A stretch of DNA of 64,000 bases from Chitinophaga jiangningensis. Lineage in GTDB: Bacteria > Bacteroidota > Bacteroidia > Chitinophagales > Chitinophagaceae. Location of the stretch: the NCBI RefSeq assembly GCF_900142605.1, contig NZ_FRBL01000007.1, positions 1 through 64,000 of the forward strand, read 5' to 3'. Numbering within the stretch: position 1 is the stretch's first letter; each line of letters starts with the position of its first letter. This document shows positions 1-8,600 of this stretch, in pieces. Position numbers and translations under genes: made by a program. A model generated the notes under the pieces. The model saw only the letters and a list, made by a program, of their open reading frames with translations, was not told where the DNA came from and searched no databases.

Positions 1-12
1 ACTCTCCATTGT
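1..12 (-). rRNA. rrs: 5' end of 16S rRNA (partial, continues left of window)
   Basis: Read on the minus strand the window ends in ACAATGGAGAGT. This is the usual start of Bacteroidota 16S rRNA just before TTGATCCTGGCTCAG, so the gene body lies off the left edge. Only about 12 nt are visible. The identification leans on the boxA and tandem promoters found upstream in the same orientation. Confidence 0.75.
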
Positions 13-275
13 AAAGAAGTTTTGATACTGACTAATTTCTCTCGAAATCAATCGGATCATTAATTATGTTTAGCTGTAAACATTACCTGTGTTTTGAATC
101 AAACTATCACTAATTTGATTCGTGCTGTTGTTTCCAATCTTTCAAAGAACTTTCACTAATTACTTAGTGTGTTGTTAATGTAGGAGATCCGATCTCTGTG
201 CCCTTTCGGCGTACATTTCAGTATTTCAATTCCGACAATCGCTTTTCGTTTATCGCCCCGTTATCGTTGGGGTTG
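13..275 (-). other. rRNA operon leader
   Basis: This non-coding stretch lies between the proximal rRNA promoter and the 16S start, on the minus strand. No convincing reading frame is present in it. It contains a boxA-like element. Transcripts from the two upstream promoters would carry leaders of roughly 270 and 450 nt that are removed during rRNA processing. Confidence 0.7.
139..152 (-). promoter_or_regulatory. boxA-like antitermination element
   Basis: The minus strand reads AAGTTCTTTGAAAG, close to the boxA element (TGCTCTTTGAAA type) that recruits NusB/S10 antitermination complexes in rRNA leaders. Its place about 140 nt upstream of 16S fits that role. Confidence 0.6.
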
Positions 276-306
276 CAAAGGTAATCAACTTTTTATTTCT
301 TCCAAA
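276..306 (-). promoter_or_regulatory. rRNA promoter, proximal
   Basis: On the minus strand there is TTTG, a 19-nt spacer, then TACCTTTG, a full match to the Bacteroidota primary-sigma promoter (TTTG, about 19 nt, TAnnTTTG). It points into the 16S leader. Confidence 0.8.
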
Positions 307-462
307 TTTTTCTTTAAATTTTTCTGAATTTATTTTCCACTTTCTTCTTTCTGAAACGCTGCATTGGCAATGCATCCGAAAGATTATTTATCAAGTGAAA
401 AATCAAGTTGTTGCCGTGTCGTGAAGAACTTTTATTTGTGTGCTTTCTATCAAAGCGGGCTG

Positions 463-493
463 CAAAGGTAAGCGGATTTTTTAATCTGCCAAC
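463..493 (-). promoter_or_regulatory. rRNA promoter, distal
   Basis: The minus strand has GTTG (one mismatch to TTTG), a 19-nt spacer and TACCTTTG. It lies 187 nt upstream of the proximal promoter and has the same orientation, making a tandem pair as is common for rRNA operons. Confidence 0.7.
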
Positions 494-513
494 TTTTTCT
501 TCTCCCCAAAACA

Positions 514-555
514 AACAAAAATGCCAAAACCCTTTACAGTAAAAGGTTTTGGCAT
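514..555 (-). terminator. intrinsic terminator after truA
   Basis: Inverted arms ATGCCAAAACC and GGTTTTGGCAT (521-531 and 545-555) form a strong hairpin. On the minus strand it is followed by TTTTTGTTTG, so it would stop truA transcription before the rRNA promoters. A T run also follows on the plus side (about 561-567). Confidence 0.8.
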
Positions 556-572
556 AATATTTTTTTTCAGTA

Positions 573-1328
573 CTACTTAGAAAACGGCTGTAATAACCCC
601 TCCGGATACTTCACTTTCATCAAAAACAACCCCTGCCCAGGTACCGCGAAGTCCGCATTAGAACAATCCTTACTCTCTATCACCTGCCTGAACTGCTCCA
701 TCGTCAGCTTCCCCCTACCTACACGTAACATAGTACCAACAAGGCCCCGCACCATTCCACGCAGAAAACGGTTCGCAGTAACGTTATAGACTAAACGATC
801 CGGACTAATGCTCCAGCGCGACTCCTCTATCTTACATATAAAAGTCCTTACCTGGGTATTACGTTTGGAAAAAGTCGTAAAATCACTATACTCCATAATC
901 ACACGGGCCGCCTCATGCAGGGCATCTGCGTCCATCTTATACGGGAAGAAATAACCCCTGTCCTGCATAAACGGGTCCTTATGCGTGTACAACGTGTATT
1001 CATAAGACCTACCCAAAGCATCAAAACGGCTATGTGCTGTTTCCGGCACTTCATACACCTGGCGCAACACCACGTCGGGCGGTAAAATAGCATTAATCTT
1101 ATATACAAACTGAGGATGCAAAGGCAGGTCCGTATCAAAATGAAGGAAGTTCTGCTGCGCATTAACACCGGCATCTGTTCTGCTACTGCCCGTAGTTACA
1201 ATCGGGTTACGAAACAGGATACCCAGCGCCCTGTCGATCTCGGACTGCACGGTATGCGAATTCTCCTGCACCTGAAAACCGCTGTATGCGGACCCTTTGT
1301 ATGCTACCTCAATAAAGTATCTTTTCAT
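573..1328 (-). CDS. truA: tRNA pseudouridine(38-40) synthase TruA
   Basis: The 251-residue protein matches TruA in length and motifs. TruA isomerises uridines 38-40 in the anticodon arm of many tRNAs. The catalytic aspartate is D52 in SSRTDAGVNA, and the RSYEYTLY segment supplies the conserved active-site tyrosine. The family motif is normally RTDAGVHA, so residue 56 is Asn here instead of His. The gene is monocistronic, ends before a strong hairpin terminator and sits directly upstream of a same-strand rRNA operon. A weak promoter-like TACCTTCG lies just before the start. Family assignment is secure. Confidence 0.95.
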   Translation of the reverse strand: MKRYFIEVAYKGSAYSGFQVQENSHTVQSEIDRALGILFRNPIVTTGSSRTDAGVNAQQNFLHFDTDLPLHPQFVYKINAILPPDVVLRQVYEVPETAHSRFDALGRSYEYTLYTHKDPFMQDRGYFFPYKMDADALHEAARVIMEYSDFTTFSKRNTQVRTFICKIEESRWSISPDRLVYNVTANRFLRGMVRGLVGTMLRVGRGKLTMEQFRQVIESKDCSNADFAVPGQGLFLMKVKYPEGLLQPFSK

Positions 1329-1366
1329 ATGGCGCGAAGGTAATACGAAATATGATCTTATTTGAT

Positions 1367-1415
1367 CAGGATGACACCTTCGGTGTCATCCTGGGGGAGC
1401 CTCGCTGCGCGAGGC
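1367..1415. repeat. two adjacent perfect hairpins
   Basis: The first palindrome has arms CAGGATGACACC and GGTGTCATCCTG (1367-1378, 1382-1393) closing on a tight C-TTCG-G type turn. The second has arms GCCTCGC and GCGAGGC (1399-1405, 1409-1415). With the hairpin at 1459-1488 they make three stable structures in under 130 nt between two same-strand genes. A terminator or RNA-stability role is likely. Confidence 0.6.
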
Positions 1416-1458
1416 AGACTGCCGGAATACCTATGCATCCGGGAATTCCTTAAAAGCA

Positions 1459-1488
1459 CAAGGGATAGCGTGCTGACGCTATCCCTTG
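1459..1488 (-). terminator. hairpin terminator after the DUF4476 gene
   Basis: A perfect 12-bp stem (CAAGGGATAGCG / CGCTATCCCTTG) with a 6-nt loop lies 23 nt past the stop of the DUF4476 gene. On the minus strand it is followed by the weak T tract GCTTTTAAGG. Confidence 0.65.
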
Positions 1489-1510
1489 TATCCACTTAAA
1501 GTGGTGCTAA

Positions 1511-3013
1511 TTATTTATGCAACATAGCCTTGAAACGGCCTTTGTAATAATTATCCGTTAACACCGATTCCAGCGAACCGTACTTCTCGGTATCATATGT
1601 TTTGCTATAGGCCATATCCAGCAGGCGATAGCGGGCATCCTCCCCTACTACCAGCTGCGCCAGCGTTTTGATCTGGGAAGTTTCCATACAATAGTTACGG
1701 GTTTGTTTGCGGAAAACATCCAGCATACCGTCGTCGGAGCTGGAGCTCACAAACTTACGGAGCAGCTTCTTGAAAGTACCTTCATCCATGATATTACCGC
1801 AATCGCTGTTGATCAGACGTGCGCTGGCTGCCGGCTTATCTTCCGTAGCTTCGGCTACTTCTTCTGTTTTCTTTTTCCTTTTGGGAGATACCGGCTCCGC
1901 CTCCACAGCAACTCCTTCAGTCACGGCTACAGGTACAGCTTCTTCCGCGGTGGCATTTTTACGCCTTCTCTTTTTGGAGGCGCTCTCCTCCGGCTGATCG
2001 TAAATAGCCACACCATAACCGCTGGTGTCAGTAACGATTTCGCCTGTACGAATATCTGTTTCCTGTTTTTTCTTTTTCTTTTTGGGAGATGTTACCTCTT
2101 CTGCTGCTACAGGGACTTCTACCGGCACAGCGGCTGCGGCTGCAGGCTTAGCTTCTTCCTGGAAATCGATGAAGTCAGGATTATTCTCTTTTTTCTTATT
2201 GCGACGCGATTTCTTTGATTCACCTTCTTCACCGGCCTTTGCCACATCAGCAGCGGCGGCTTCGCTGGCGGCGGTACGACTCTCTTCCGCCATTACCTCT
2301 GCCAGGATAGCTTTTTCCTCATCGGTGAGTGGTGCACGCTCCAGCTTCTCTTTCACCTCGTTCATCGGCTTCTTTACGGAAGGCTTAGGCGCGGCAGCGG
2401 CAACTTCTTCCTGAATAACCTCTTCCCTGTCGTCCCCACTGACCACTACCTTATCCAGCGCCGAGGCAAAGCCATTGCCAGACTTAGCAGGCTTTTTAGC
2501 CGGACCGGTGATAGTAGCGGTGCTGCCTAGCGCGGTTTCCAGGTCGCCCTGCATTTTGGTCAGCGTTTCCTTTGCCGTATCGGTGGTTTCAGCCACCGCT
2601 GTTTCCGGCTCTTCTTCTTTCTTAGTTTCACCGGCAGCCAGCAACAGGTTATCGGATTTCAGCTCCCGGAAAGTTTGGAGGTTATACAGCGTATAAGCAT
2701 TGGCTGTAGCCTTTTTCAGGAGGAAACCCTGGTCTTTCTGACCTACCTTCAGGTCAAAATGCTGCTCAGGAGCTTCATTTTTAGGAAATCCCACGGTGAT
2801 AGGCGTGGTGCCGTTATTCAGCTTAGGCAGAATAAGGTAGCCGCGCTCGGAGGAACTGAGCACCTGGCCATTATGTTTTACGTAAAAAGGCTGCCCCTTT
2901 TCACTCTGGATATACACGTAATAGTGCTGGCGCTGTTCGTTCTGTGCCCGTAAAACGGTACCGAACAACAGGCAGACACACACAGCGAAAACTGTCCTGT
3001 AATTAAAAAGCAT
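1511..3013 (-). CDS. secreted DUF4476 protein with lysine-rich central region
   Basis: The 500-residue product starts with a signal peptide (about residues 1-24, ending LRAQ). An N-terminal globular region of roughly 100 residues follows. The C-terminal 95 residues (from CGNIMDEGTFKKLL) look like DUF4476, a domain of unknown function common in Bacteroidota. Between them is a long Ala/Glu/Pro-rich linker with four basic clusters: SKKSRRNKKK, PKKKKKK, SKKRRRK and PKRKKK. The clusters could bind nucleic acid, polyanionic glycans or lipopolysaccharide, but that is conjecture. It follows the biotin carrier gene by 37 nt on the same strand and may be co-transcribed. The domain call is fairly sure; the function is unknown. 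Confidence 0.75.
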   Translation of the reverse strand: MLFNYRTVFAVCVCLLFGTVLRAQNEQRQHYYVYIQSEKGQPFYVKHNGQVLSSSERGYLILPKLNNGTTPITVGFPKNEAPEQHFDLKVGQKDQGFLLKKATANAYTLYNLQTFRELKSDNLLLAAGETKKEEEPETAVAETTDTAKETLTKMQGDLETALGSTATITGPAKKPAKSGNGFASALDKVVVSGDDREEVIQEEVAAAAPKPSVKKPMNEVKEKLERAPLTDEEKAILAEVMAEESRTAASEAAAADVAKAGEEGESKKSRRNKKKENNPDFIDFQEEAKPAAAAAVPVEVPVAAEEVTSPKKKKKKQETDIRTGEIVTDTSGYGVAIYDQPEESASKKRRRKNATAEEAVPVAVTEGVAVEAEPVSPKRKKKTEEVAEATEDKPAASARLINSDCGNIMDEGTFKKLLRKFVSSSSDDGMLDVFRKQTRNYCMETSQIKTLAQLVVGEDARYRLLDMAYSKTYDTEKYGSLESVLTDNYYKGRFKAMLHK

Positions 3014-3050
3014 ACTTATTGAATGGTATAAAAACTCTCCTGAACAAATA

Positions 3051-3548
3051 TTATTCCAGTACGATCAGTACTTCCCCCTTTTCCACTGCAGTACGCTCTG
3101 AAACTTTGATTTCCCTGACGATAGCATCAGCGGCAGATTTGAAAACATTCTCCATCTTCATGGCTTCCAGTATTAATACCGGATCACCTTTCTTAATTGC
3201 CTGGCCTGGTTCTACCAGTACTTTCAGCACCAGTCCCGGCATGGGGGCTTTAATATCATTTACCTTTTTAGCCATGGCATCTTTGATACCCATGGCGGCC
3301 AGCAGCTGATCTATTGGTTCTTCTATGGTTACTTCGTACTGCTGCTGATTTATTTGCAATAATACGGTTTTTGCCTCTTTATCCACTTTAATTACCTGGG
3401 CCTGGTAACTAAAGCCGTCCATAATAACGCTGTAATCGCCACCGGGAAGCTGTATGGCAGACCAGTCCACCTTTTGTCCATCCGCAGTGATTTCCTGCTC
3501 CTTATTGACGGTAAATGTGCTTTTACCATTCACTATTGCTTTGATCAT
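3051..3548 (-). CDS. biotin carboxyl carrier protein (biotin/lipoyl attachment)
   Basis: This 165-residue protein carries biotin on K131 within EAMKMEN and transfers carboxyl groups in an acyl-CoA carboxylase. The APMPG half-motif at 101-105 and the GEVL segment near the C-terminus complete the biotinyl domain (about 95-165). The N-terminal 90 residues resemble the extension of carriers used by acetyl/propionyl-CoA carboxylases. No biotin carboxylase or carboxyltransferase gene is adjacent, so its partners are encoded elsewhere. A TATTTTTG element at 3578-3585 on the minus strand is a possible -7 box. Confidence 0.88.
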   Translation of the reverse strand: MIKAIVNGKSTFTVNKEQEITADGQKVDWSAIQLPGGDYSVIMDGFSYQAQVIKVDKEAKTVLLQINQQQYEVTIEEPIDQLLAAMGIKDAMAKKVNDIKAPMPGLVLKVLVEPGQAIKKGDPVLILEAMKMENVFKSAADAIVREIKVSERTAVEKGEVLIVLE

Positions 3549-3681
3549 GATAATTCTGTTTTAGGCCCTATCTGTAACAAAAATAGCATTTTTAACCACT
3601 TACCTCATTTTTAACCCATTTGTTTAAATTTGACCCACTTTACTGGAAAGTAAAGCAGATATTCACACAAAACTATATTGC

Positions 3682-6225
3682 ATGAATCAACATTTGAAGC
3701 TGTCTGTGTTTGGACTGCTGCTCGGCGGAGCTGCCTGCCTGGGATTTGGCCCACAAGCCAGCGCCCAGACGGCGAAATTAACCCCTGAAGATTCCCTACT
3801 TAAGATCTATCGCGCTTCTGCCACCAAAATTAATGACCTGGTCCATACCAAGCTGGATGTGAGCTTTGACTATGCCAAATGCTATCTCTATGGAAAGGCA
3901 TGGATTACCCTTAAACCACATTTTTATAATACCGACTCCCTCACCCTCGATGCCAAAGGCATGGATATCAAGGAAGTAGCACTGGTGCAGAACGGGAAAA
4001 ACCTGCCTTTAAAATATACTTACGACAATATGCAGCTGCATATTGACCTGAATAAAACCTACACCGCCAACGACAAGTACACGGTGTATATCAGCTATAC
4101 GGCTAAGCCCAATGAGCTGAAAGTAAAGGGCAGCGCCGCCATCTCCGATGCCAAAGGCCTGTACTTCATCAATCCTGACGGGAAAGATCCGAAGAAACCT
4201 ATCCAGATATGGACACAGGGCGAAACGGAGAGTTCTTCCGTATGGTTCCCTACCATCGATAAAACCAATCAGAAAACAACGCAGGAACTCAGCATGACGG
4301 TGGACAAGAAATATGTTACCCTCTCCAACGGCAAGCTGGTAAGCCAGAAGCAGAATGCCAACGGCACCCGTACTGATACCTGGAAAATGGACCTGCCACA
4401 CTCTCCATACCTGTTTATGATGGCAGTAGGCGACTACGCCATCGTGAAAGATTCCTGGAAAGGCAAGGAAGTGAGTTACTATGTGGAAAAGCCGTTTGAG
4501 AAGTACGCCCGCAACATCTTTGGCAACACCCCGGAGATGCTCACCTTCTACTCTAAGATGCTGAATTACGAATATCCATGGGTGAAATACGCACAGATCA
4601 CCGGTCGGGATTACGTTTCCGGCGCCATGGAAAACACCACCGCCACCCTGCATGGCGAGTTCCTCCAGAAAACAGACAGAGAGCTGCTGGACAACAATAA
4701 CTACAATGAAAACGTGATTGCCCACGAACTGTTTCACCACTGGTTCGGGGATCTGGTAACCGCCGAATCATGGAGTAATCTCACAGTAAATGAGTCATTC
4801 GCGGATTATAGCGAATACCTCTGGCTGGAACATAAGTACGGCAAGGACGCTGCTGACGAGCACCTGCTCGACAATGGCAACCAGTATATGCAAATGGTGC
4901 AATACAGCGGGGATAAGCACCTGGTGCGTTTCCACTATGTTGACAAAGAAGATATGTTTGACCAGATCACCTACCAGAAAGGTGGTTGCATCCTGCACAT
5001 GCTGCGTAATGCAGTAGGCGATTCGGCTTTCTTCAAGTCCCTGAATCTCTACCTGAAAACAAATGCATTTAAATCCACTGAAGCCCACCAGCTGCGCCTG
5101 GCGGTAGAAGAGGTAACCGGCCAGGATATGAACTGGTTCTTTAACCAGTGGTATTTCGGGGAGGGCATGCCTCAGCTGGACATCAGCTATAAATATGCAC
5201 CAGGTAAAGTAACGGTACTGCTGCAACAGATTCAGAAAGACGAGAAAGTATGGCAGCTGCCAATGGCTATTGATGTGTATGAAGGCGGTAAAAAAACGCG
5301 TCACCAGGTATTTATGCAAAACAGGATTGATTCATTCACCTTTAACGTGAGTGGCAAACCTGATCTGGTAAATGTAGATGCGGATAAAGTATTACTGGCT
5401 AAAAAAGACGACCACCGCGACTTCAGCACTTATGCTTATCAATATGCCCATGTGGATAACTACCTGGACAGACGAATGGCCATTGAAGAAGCTACCGACT
5501 TACAATCCGGCAATCCGGAAGCGTTGAAGGTAATGCAGGCTGCCCTGAAAGATAAGTATCACGGTTTGCGTGTGCTGGCCATTGACGGGCTCAAGTTTGG
5601 AAATGAAGCCATCAAAGCTGCTACCATTAAGGAGGTAGAAAATATAGCGAAAACTGACAAGAATGCCCTCGCCCGTGCAGCAGCCATTAAAAAGCTGGGC
5701 TCACTGAAGGATCAACAGTTTCTGCCACTGTTTGAAGCGGCGATCAAAGATCCTTCCTATGGCGTAGAAGGTGCGGCGCTGGAAGCACTCGGACAACTGG
5801 ATACTGAAAAAGCGTACCAGGCAGCTAAAACCCTGCAGAACGATGCGAAAGGTAAGCTGATCAACTCCATCACCCTGTTGTTTGCAAAGAAAGGCAGCAT
5901 TGATGACCTGGATTTTATTGCGAAAAAATTTGAAGAAACCGGTGGCCAGGATAAATTAAATGCCGCTTTTGACTACCTTGGCTTCCTGTCAAAAATCAAC
6001 AATACACCAGCGGTGACCAAAGGTGTGGACCAGGTACAGGCGATGACCGAGCAGTTTAAAAACGCGCAGGTGAATAAATATATCGCTAACTGGCTGGAAG
6101 AAATTGCGCAGGCGAAGAGTGAATCTGCTATCCGAGCAACCGGAGCAGATAAGGAAGCACTGCAACAGCAGGCTGCTTATATGAGAGAGAAAGCGAAAGT
6201 GATTAAGGATAGTAAAGGCGAGTAA
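3682..6225 (+). CDS. M1 family zinc aminopeptidase with C-terminal HEAT-like repeats
   Basis: The 847-residue enzyme removes N-terminal residues from peptides, probably in the periplasm. A signal peptide covers about residues 1-28. The substrate-binding GAMEN motif is at 314-318. Zinc ligands are H348, H352 and E371 in HELFHH...NE, with E349 as catalytic base, a perfect HExxH-x18-E pattern. The C-terminal 250 residues are alanine-rich alpha-helical repeats resembling HEAT repeats, as in other Bacteroidota M1 proteins. It is divergent from the carrier gene, with 133 nt between them, and is followed by a strong terminator. The family call is secure; the peptide substrate is unknown. Confidence 0.93.
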   Translation: MNQHLKLSVFGLLLGGAACLGFGPQASAQTAKLTPEDSLLKIYRASATKINDLVHTKLDVSFDYAKCYLYGKAWITLKPHFYNTDSLTLDAKGMDIKEVALVQNGKNLPLKYTYDNMQLHIDLNKTYTANDKYTVYISYTAKPNELKVKGSAAISDAKGLYFINPDGKDPKKPIQIWTQGETESSSVWFPTIDKTNQKTTQELSMTVDKKYVTLSNGKLVSQKQNANGTRTDTWKMDLPHSPYLFMMAVGDYAIVKDSWKGKEVSYYVEKPFEKYARNIFGNTPEMLTFYSKMLNYEYPWVKYAQITGRDYVSGAMENTTATLHGEFLQKTDRELLDNNNYNENVIAHELFHHWFGDLVTAESWSNLTVNESFADYSEYLWLEHKYGKDAADEHLLDNGNQYMQMVQYSGDKHLVRFHYVDKEDMFDQITYQKGGCILHMLRNAVGDSAFFKSLNLYLKTNAFKSTEAHQLRLAVEEVTGQDMNWFFNQWYFGEGMPQLDISYKYAPGKVTVLLQQIQKDEKVWQLPMAIDVYEGGKKTRHQVFMQNRIDSFTFNVSGKPDLVNVDADKVLLAKKDDHRDFSTYAYQYAHVDNYLDRRMAIEEATDLQSGNPEALKVMQAALKDKYHGLRVLAIDGLKFGNEAIKAATIKEVENIAKTDKNALARAAAIKKLGSLKDQQFLPLFEAAIKDPSYGVEGAALEALGQLDTEKAYQAAKTLQNDAKGKLINSITLLFAKKGSIDDLDFIAKKFEETGGQDKLNAAFDYLGFLSKINNTPAVTKGVDQVQAMTEQFKNAQVNKYIANWLEEIAQAKSESAIRATGADKEALQQQAAYMREKAKVIKDSKGE

Positions 6226-6242
6226 ACTCGCTGGTAAAATTA

Positions 6243-6300
6243 CAAAAGCCCGTATGCCAGAGGCATACGGGCTTTTGTTTTAAATCGCCAGGGGCGATTT
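6243..6300. terminator. paired hairpin terminators between converging genes
   Basis: The first hairpin (6243-6277) has perfect 16-bp arms starting CAAAAGCCCGTATGCC and is followed by TTTTAAA on the plus strand, ending the aminopeptidase. A second palindrome, AAATCGCC/GGCGATTT (about 6282-6300), lies just before the stop of the leftward DUF1835 gene and would be transcribed first from that side. Confidence 0.85.
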
Positions 6301-6308
6301 AAAACCTG

Positions 6309-7232
6309 CTATTTATCAATCGCTACTAACCGTTTCAGTGTTTTACTCCAGCGCCATGGGCTTGTTTTGAGTCGCACCCCACCGAGCCAGCGATGTTCCA
6401 TGGAGGTATAGTCAATATAATTCTCTTCATTTTCCAGCACTTCTATCCCCAGGGAGGTAATGCGCAGCATCTGATCGTCGCGTTCGAGTACGCCTGTTCT
6501 GCTCATGCGGCTGATCATGATATCAAGCTGGAAGTCGCCGAAGCCGTATATGGGCATTGTATCCCAGAATAATTTATAGAGGTCGTACCAGCGGTAGCTG
6601 CCCATGCGGAGTCGTTGCAGGAAAAATTCCTGGATGACATTGAGTCCGTTATCCGTATTGGGAAACCGGGGCAGGTGTGCAGCGATGGCGGTGTTCAGGT
6701 GTTTGAGATTGCCGGTATTCATGCGGGAAAAGAGTTCCAGTGCCTGTGGGGTATCGAGGCAGAAGGCGTCCCAGGCGTCGTCGGCCATTTCCAGATCTGC
6801 GGGGGTGAGTAATACACGGGAGTTCATGTATTGATCAAATGCGGATATGTCCGGGTGCCGGGGGAAATCGACCAGGGAGATGGGTGGAAGTTCTTTAAAC
6901 CGGATGCTGATGAGGTGAATAATGAAGAGGAGGTTAAACTGGCAGAATACGTCGTAATCGAACCAGAGGATGATTTCAGATGGGGAGGAACCGGAGGGTT
7001 TGATTTTCTCCAGTTCCTGCACCACCTGTGTATGGTAAGATTGTTTATCGATACCGTAATGAAATTCGAGGTGTTTGGCCCTGCTTGCGAAGAATTCTTC
7101 GGGGTCTTTGGTATACTTCACTTTGCCTTCGCACATCACTTCCCTGCAAACGACGGGTTCACCGGGCAGCTTACTTTGCCGGAACAAGGTAAGGGAAGCA
7201 TCTCCATTCAAGACGTGCAGGTAAGACGACAT
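6309..7232 (-). CDS. DUF1835 domain-containing protein
   Basis: The 307-residue protein begins with HVLNGDASL, the hallmark of DUF1835, and has the conserved WFDYDVFCQFNLLF segment around residue 90. The C-terminal third contains a winged-helix-like stretch (MISRMSRTGVLERDDQML) and the conserved RWLGG region. There is no signal peptide, so it is probably cytoplasmic. The function of the family is not established. It is the last gene of a leftward lemA-TPM-TPM cluster, 21 nt after the second TPM gene, so co-expression is likely although a functional link is not evident. Confidence 0.75.
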   Translation of the reverse strand: MSSYLHVLNGDASLTLFRQSKLPGEPVVCREVMCEGKVKYTKDPEEFFASRAKHLEFHYGIDKQSYHTQVVQELEKIKPSGSSPSEIILWFDYDVFCQFNLLFIIHLISIRFKELPPISLVDFPRHPDISAFDQYMNSRVLLTPADLEMADDAWDAFCLDTPQALELFSRMNTGNLKHLNTAIAAHLPRFPNTDNGLNVIQEFFLQRLRMGSYRWYDLYKLFWDTMPIYGFGDFQLDIMISRMSRTGVLERDDQMLRITSLGIEVLENEENYIDYTSMEHRWLGGVRLKTSPWRWSKTLKRLVAIDK

Positions 7233-7253
7233 AACAATTTTATTTTAGGTAGA

Positions 7254-8036
7254 TTACCAGCTGCCGCTGGCGCCGCCGCCGCCTCCTGAGCCTCCTCCGA
7301 AGCCACCGAAGCCGCCGCCACCACCGCCACCGGACCAACCGCCGCCACCGCCGCCGCCGAAGCCACCCATACCACCGATTACCGGCCATATCCAGCCTCC
7401 TCTGCGGTTGTAAGTGGTACCACGGCCACCGCCGCCGGATCCACCACCGCCTCTTCCGAGGAAGGAGATGATAAGGACGATCATGATAATGATGATGAAG
7501 AGCACACCAGGGCTGATACCTGGTTCACTCTTCCGGGGATTTGCCTTGTATTCCCCTTTCATGGCTTTGATGATGCTGGTAGTAGCGTCATCGAGGCCCT
7601 GATAGTAGTGACCGTCGCGGAAAGCAGGCTTGATGTCCTGGCTGATAATCTGATTAGCTAATGCATCAGGAAGTGCCCCTTCAGCTCCATATCCGGTTTC
7701 TATCCTGATCTTTCTGTCATTTACAGCAACAAGTATCAGTATACCATTGTTCTTGCCTTTGGTACCAATTCCCCAGTCGCGGAGAATCTTCAGTGACACC
7801 TGGCTGATATCGTATTCCCCTACAGATTTGATGATAACTACAGCAATCTGTGTGGAAGTACTATCATTGTATGCCACCAATTTGCGTTCCAAAGCATCAT
7901 CTTCTTCACGGAGGAGTACGCCGGCGAAGTCATTCACCAGTGTGGGAGGATTGGGTCTGGGTGGGATATTCTGCGCATTGGCCAGCAGTCCCGTCAGCAG
8001 TAAAAGTCCCGGTAGGAACCAACGTAATATCCTCAT
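7254..8036 (-). CDS. TPM domain protein, YgcG-like, with glycine-rich tail
   Basis: The 260-residue protein has a signal peptide (1-21, ending ANAQ), a TPM domain (about 30-160, with VNDFAGVL and IRIETGYGAEG), one membrane helix (about 172-193, GISPGVLFIIIIMIVLII) and a long Gly-rich C-terminal tail with W and S. This is the classical YgcG/Psb32 layout. TPM proteins are thought to act in membrane-protein quality control or stress, and they are routinely neighbours of lemA, as here. The domain is therefore probably periplasmic and anchored. Confidence 0.85.
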   Translation of the reverse strand: MRILRWFLPGLLLLTGLLANAQNIPPRPNPPTLVNDFAGVLLREEDDALERKLVAYNDSTSTQIAVVIIKSVGEYDISQVSLKILRDWGIGTKGKNNGILILVAVNDRKIRIETGYGAEGALPDALANQIISQDIKPAFRDGHYYQGLDDATTSIIKAMKGEYKANPRKSEPGISPGVLFIIIIMIVLIISFLGRGGGGSGGGGRGTTYNRRGGWIWPVIGGMGGFGGGGGGGWSGGGGGGGFGGFGGGSGGGGGASGSW

Positions 8037-8075
8037 TGTATACAGCTAAAAACGTTTTAAAAGCGTGGACCCAGG

Positions 8076-8531
8076 CTATTTGCCGAAGACGATATCGTCT
8101 GGCAGTTCGTTGCCGTCGCCGGCTTCGTGTGGGAAGTGTGTACGGAGGGATTCCCCAATTTCGCGGATACATTCTTCGATACCTTCGATGATGTGAGCGT
8201 CTTTGAAGTGAGTGAGCAGGAGGTTGGCTTCTTTTACCCAGAAGTCGTTTCCTACCTTATCGTGGATTCCCTGGTCCCCGAGGATGGCAAACTGCCTGTC
8301 TTTTATGGCCACGTATAACAATACACCATTGCGTTGTTTGGTTTTCTCCATGCCGAGGGAGAGAAATGCTTCTCTGGCGCGGTCCATGGGGTCTACGTAC
8401 TGGCAATGGCTTTCTACAAAAAGTCTGATTTCTCCGGAGGTGAGTCTTTCCGCCACCCGGATTGCCTGCACAAGTCTGTTCTTCTCCGACTCTGAAAAAA
8501 TTTCTTTTCGTTTAAAAGGGAAAATCCGCAT
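8076..8531 (-). CDS. TPM domain protein, short form
   Basis: This protein shows a TPM domain (LTSGEIRLFVES near residues 30-41, AILGDQGIHDKVG further on) without a signal peptide or membrane helix. The frame is open to 8585, but I prefer the ATG at 8531 (MRIFPFKRKEIFS). It gives about 151 residues, and a longer start would place a stable hairpin (CCCCGC/GCGGGG, 8559-8576) inside the coding region. It lies between lemA and the long TPM gene, and the three genes form the usual lemA-TPM cluster. It may work as a soluble partner of the anchored copy. Confidence 0.8.
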   Translation of the reverse strand: MRIFPFKRKEIFSESEKNRLVQAIRVAERLTSGEIRLFVESHCQYVDPMDRAREAFLSLGMEKTKQRNGVLLYVAIKDRQFAILGDQGIHDKVGNDFWVKEANLLLTHFKDAHIIEGIEECIREIGESLRTHFPHEAGDGNELPDDIVFGK

Positions 8532-8600
8532 TGATGAAGGATTTATCGGAGAGATTATCCCCGCTTTGTGGCGGGGACTTCTCAATTATTTCTGCAAATA

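Noticed and set aside
314..514. 66-codon minus-strand frame
   Set aside because: It spans an rRNA promoter and leader and has low-complexity composition. The promoters explain the sequence better.
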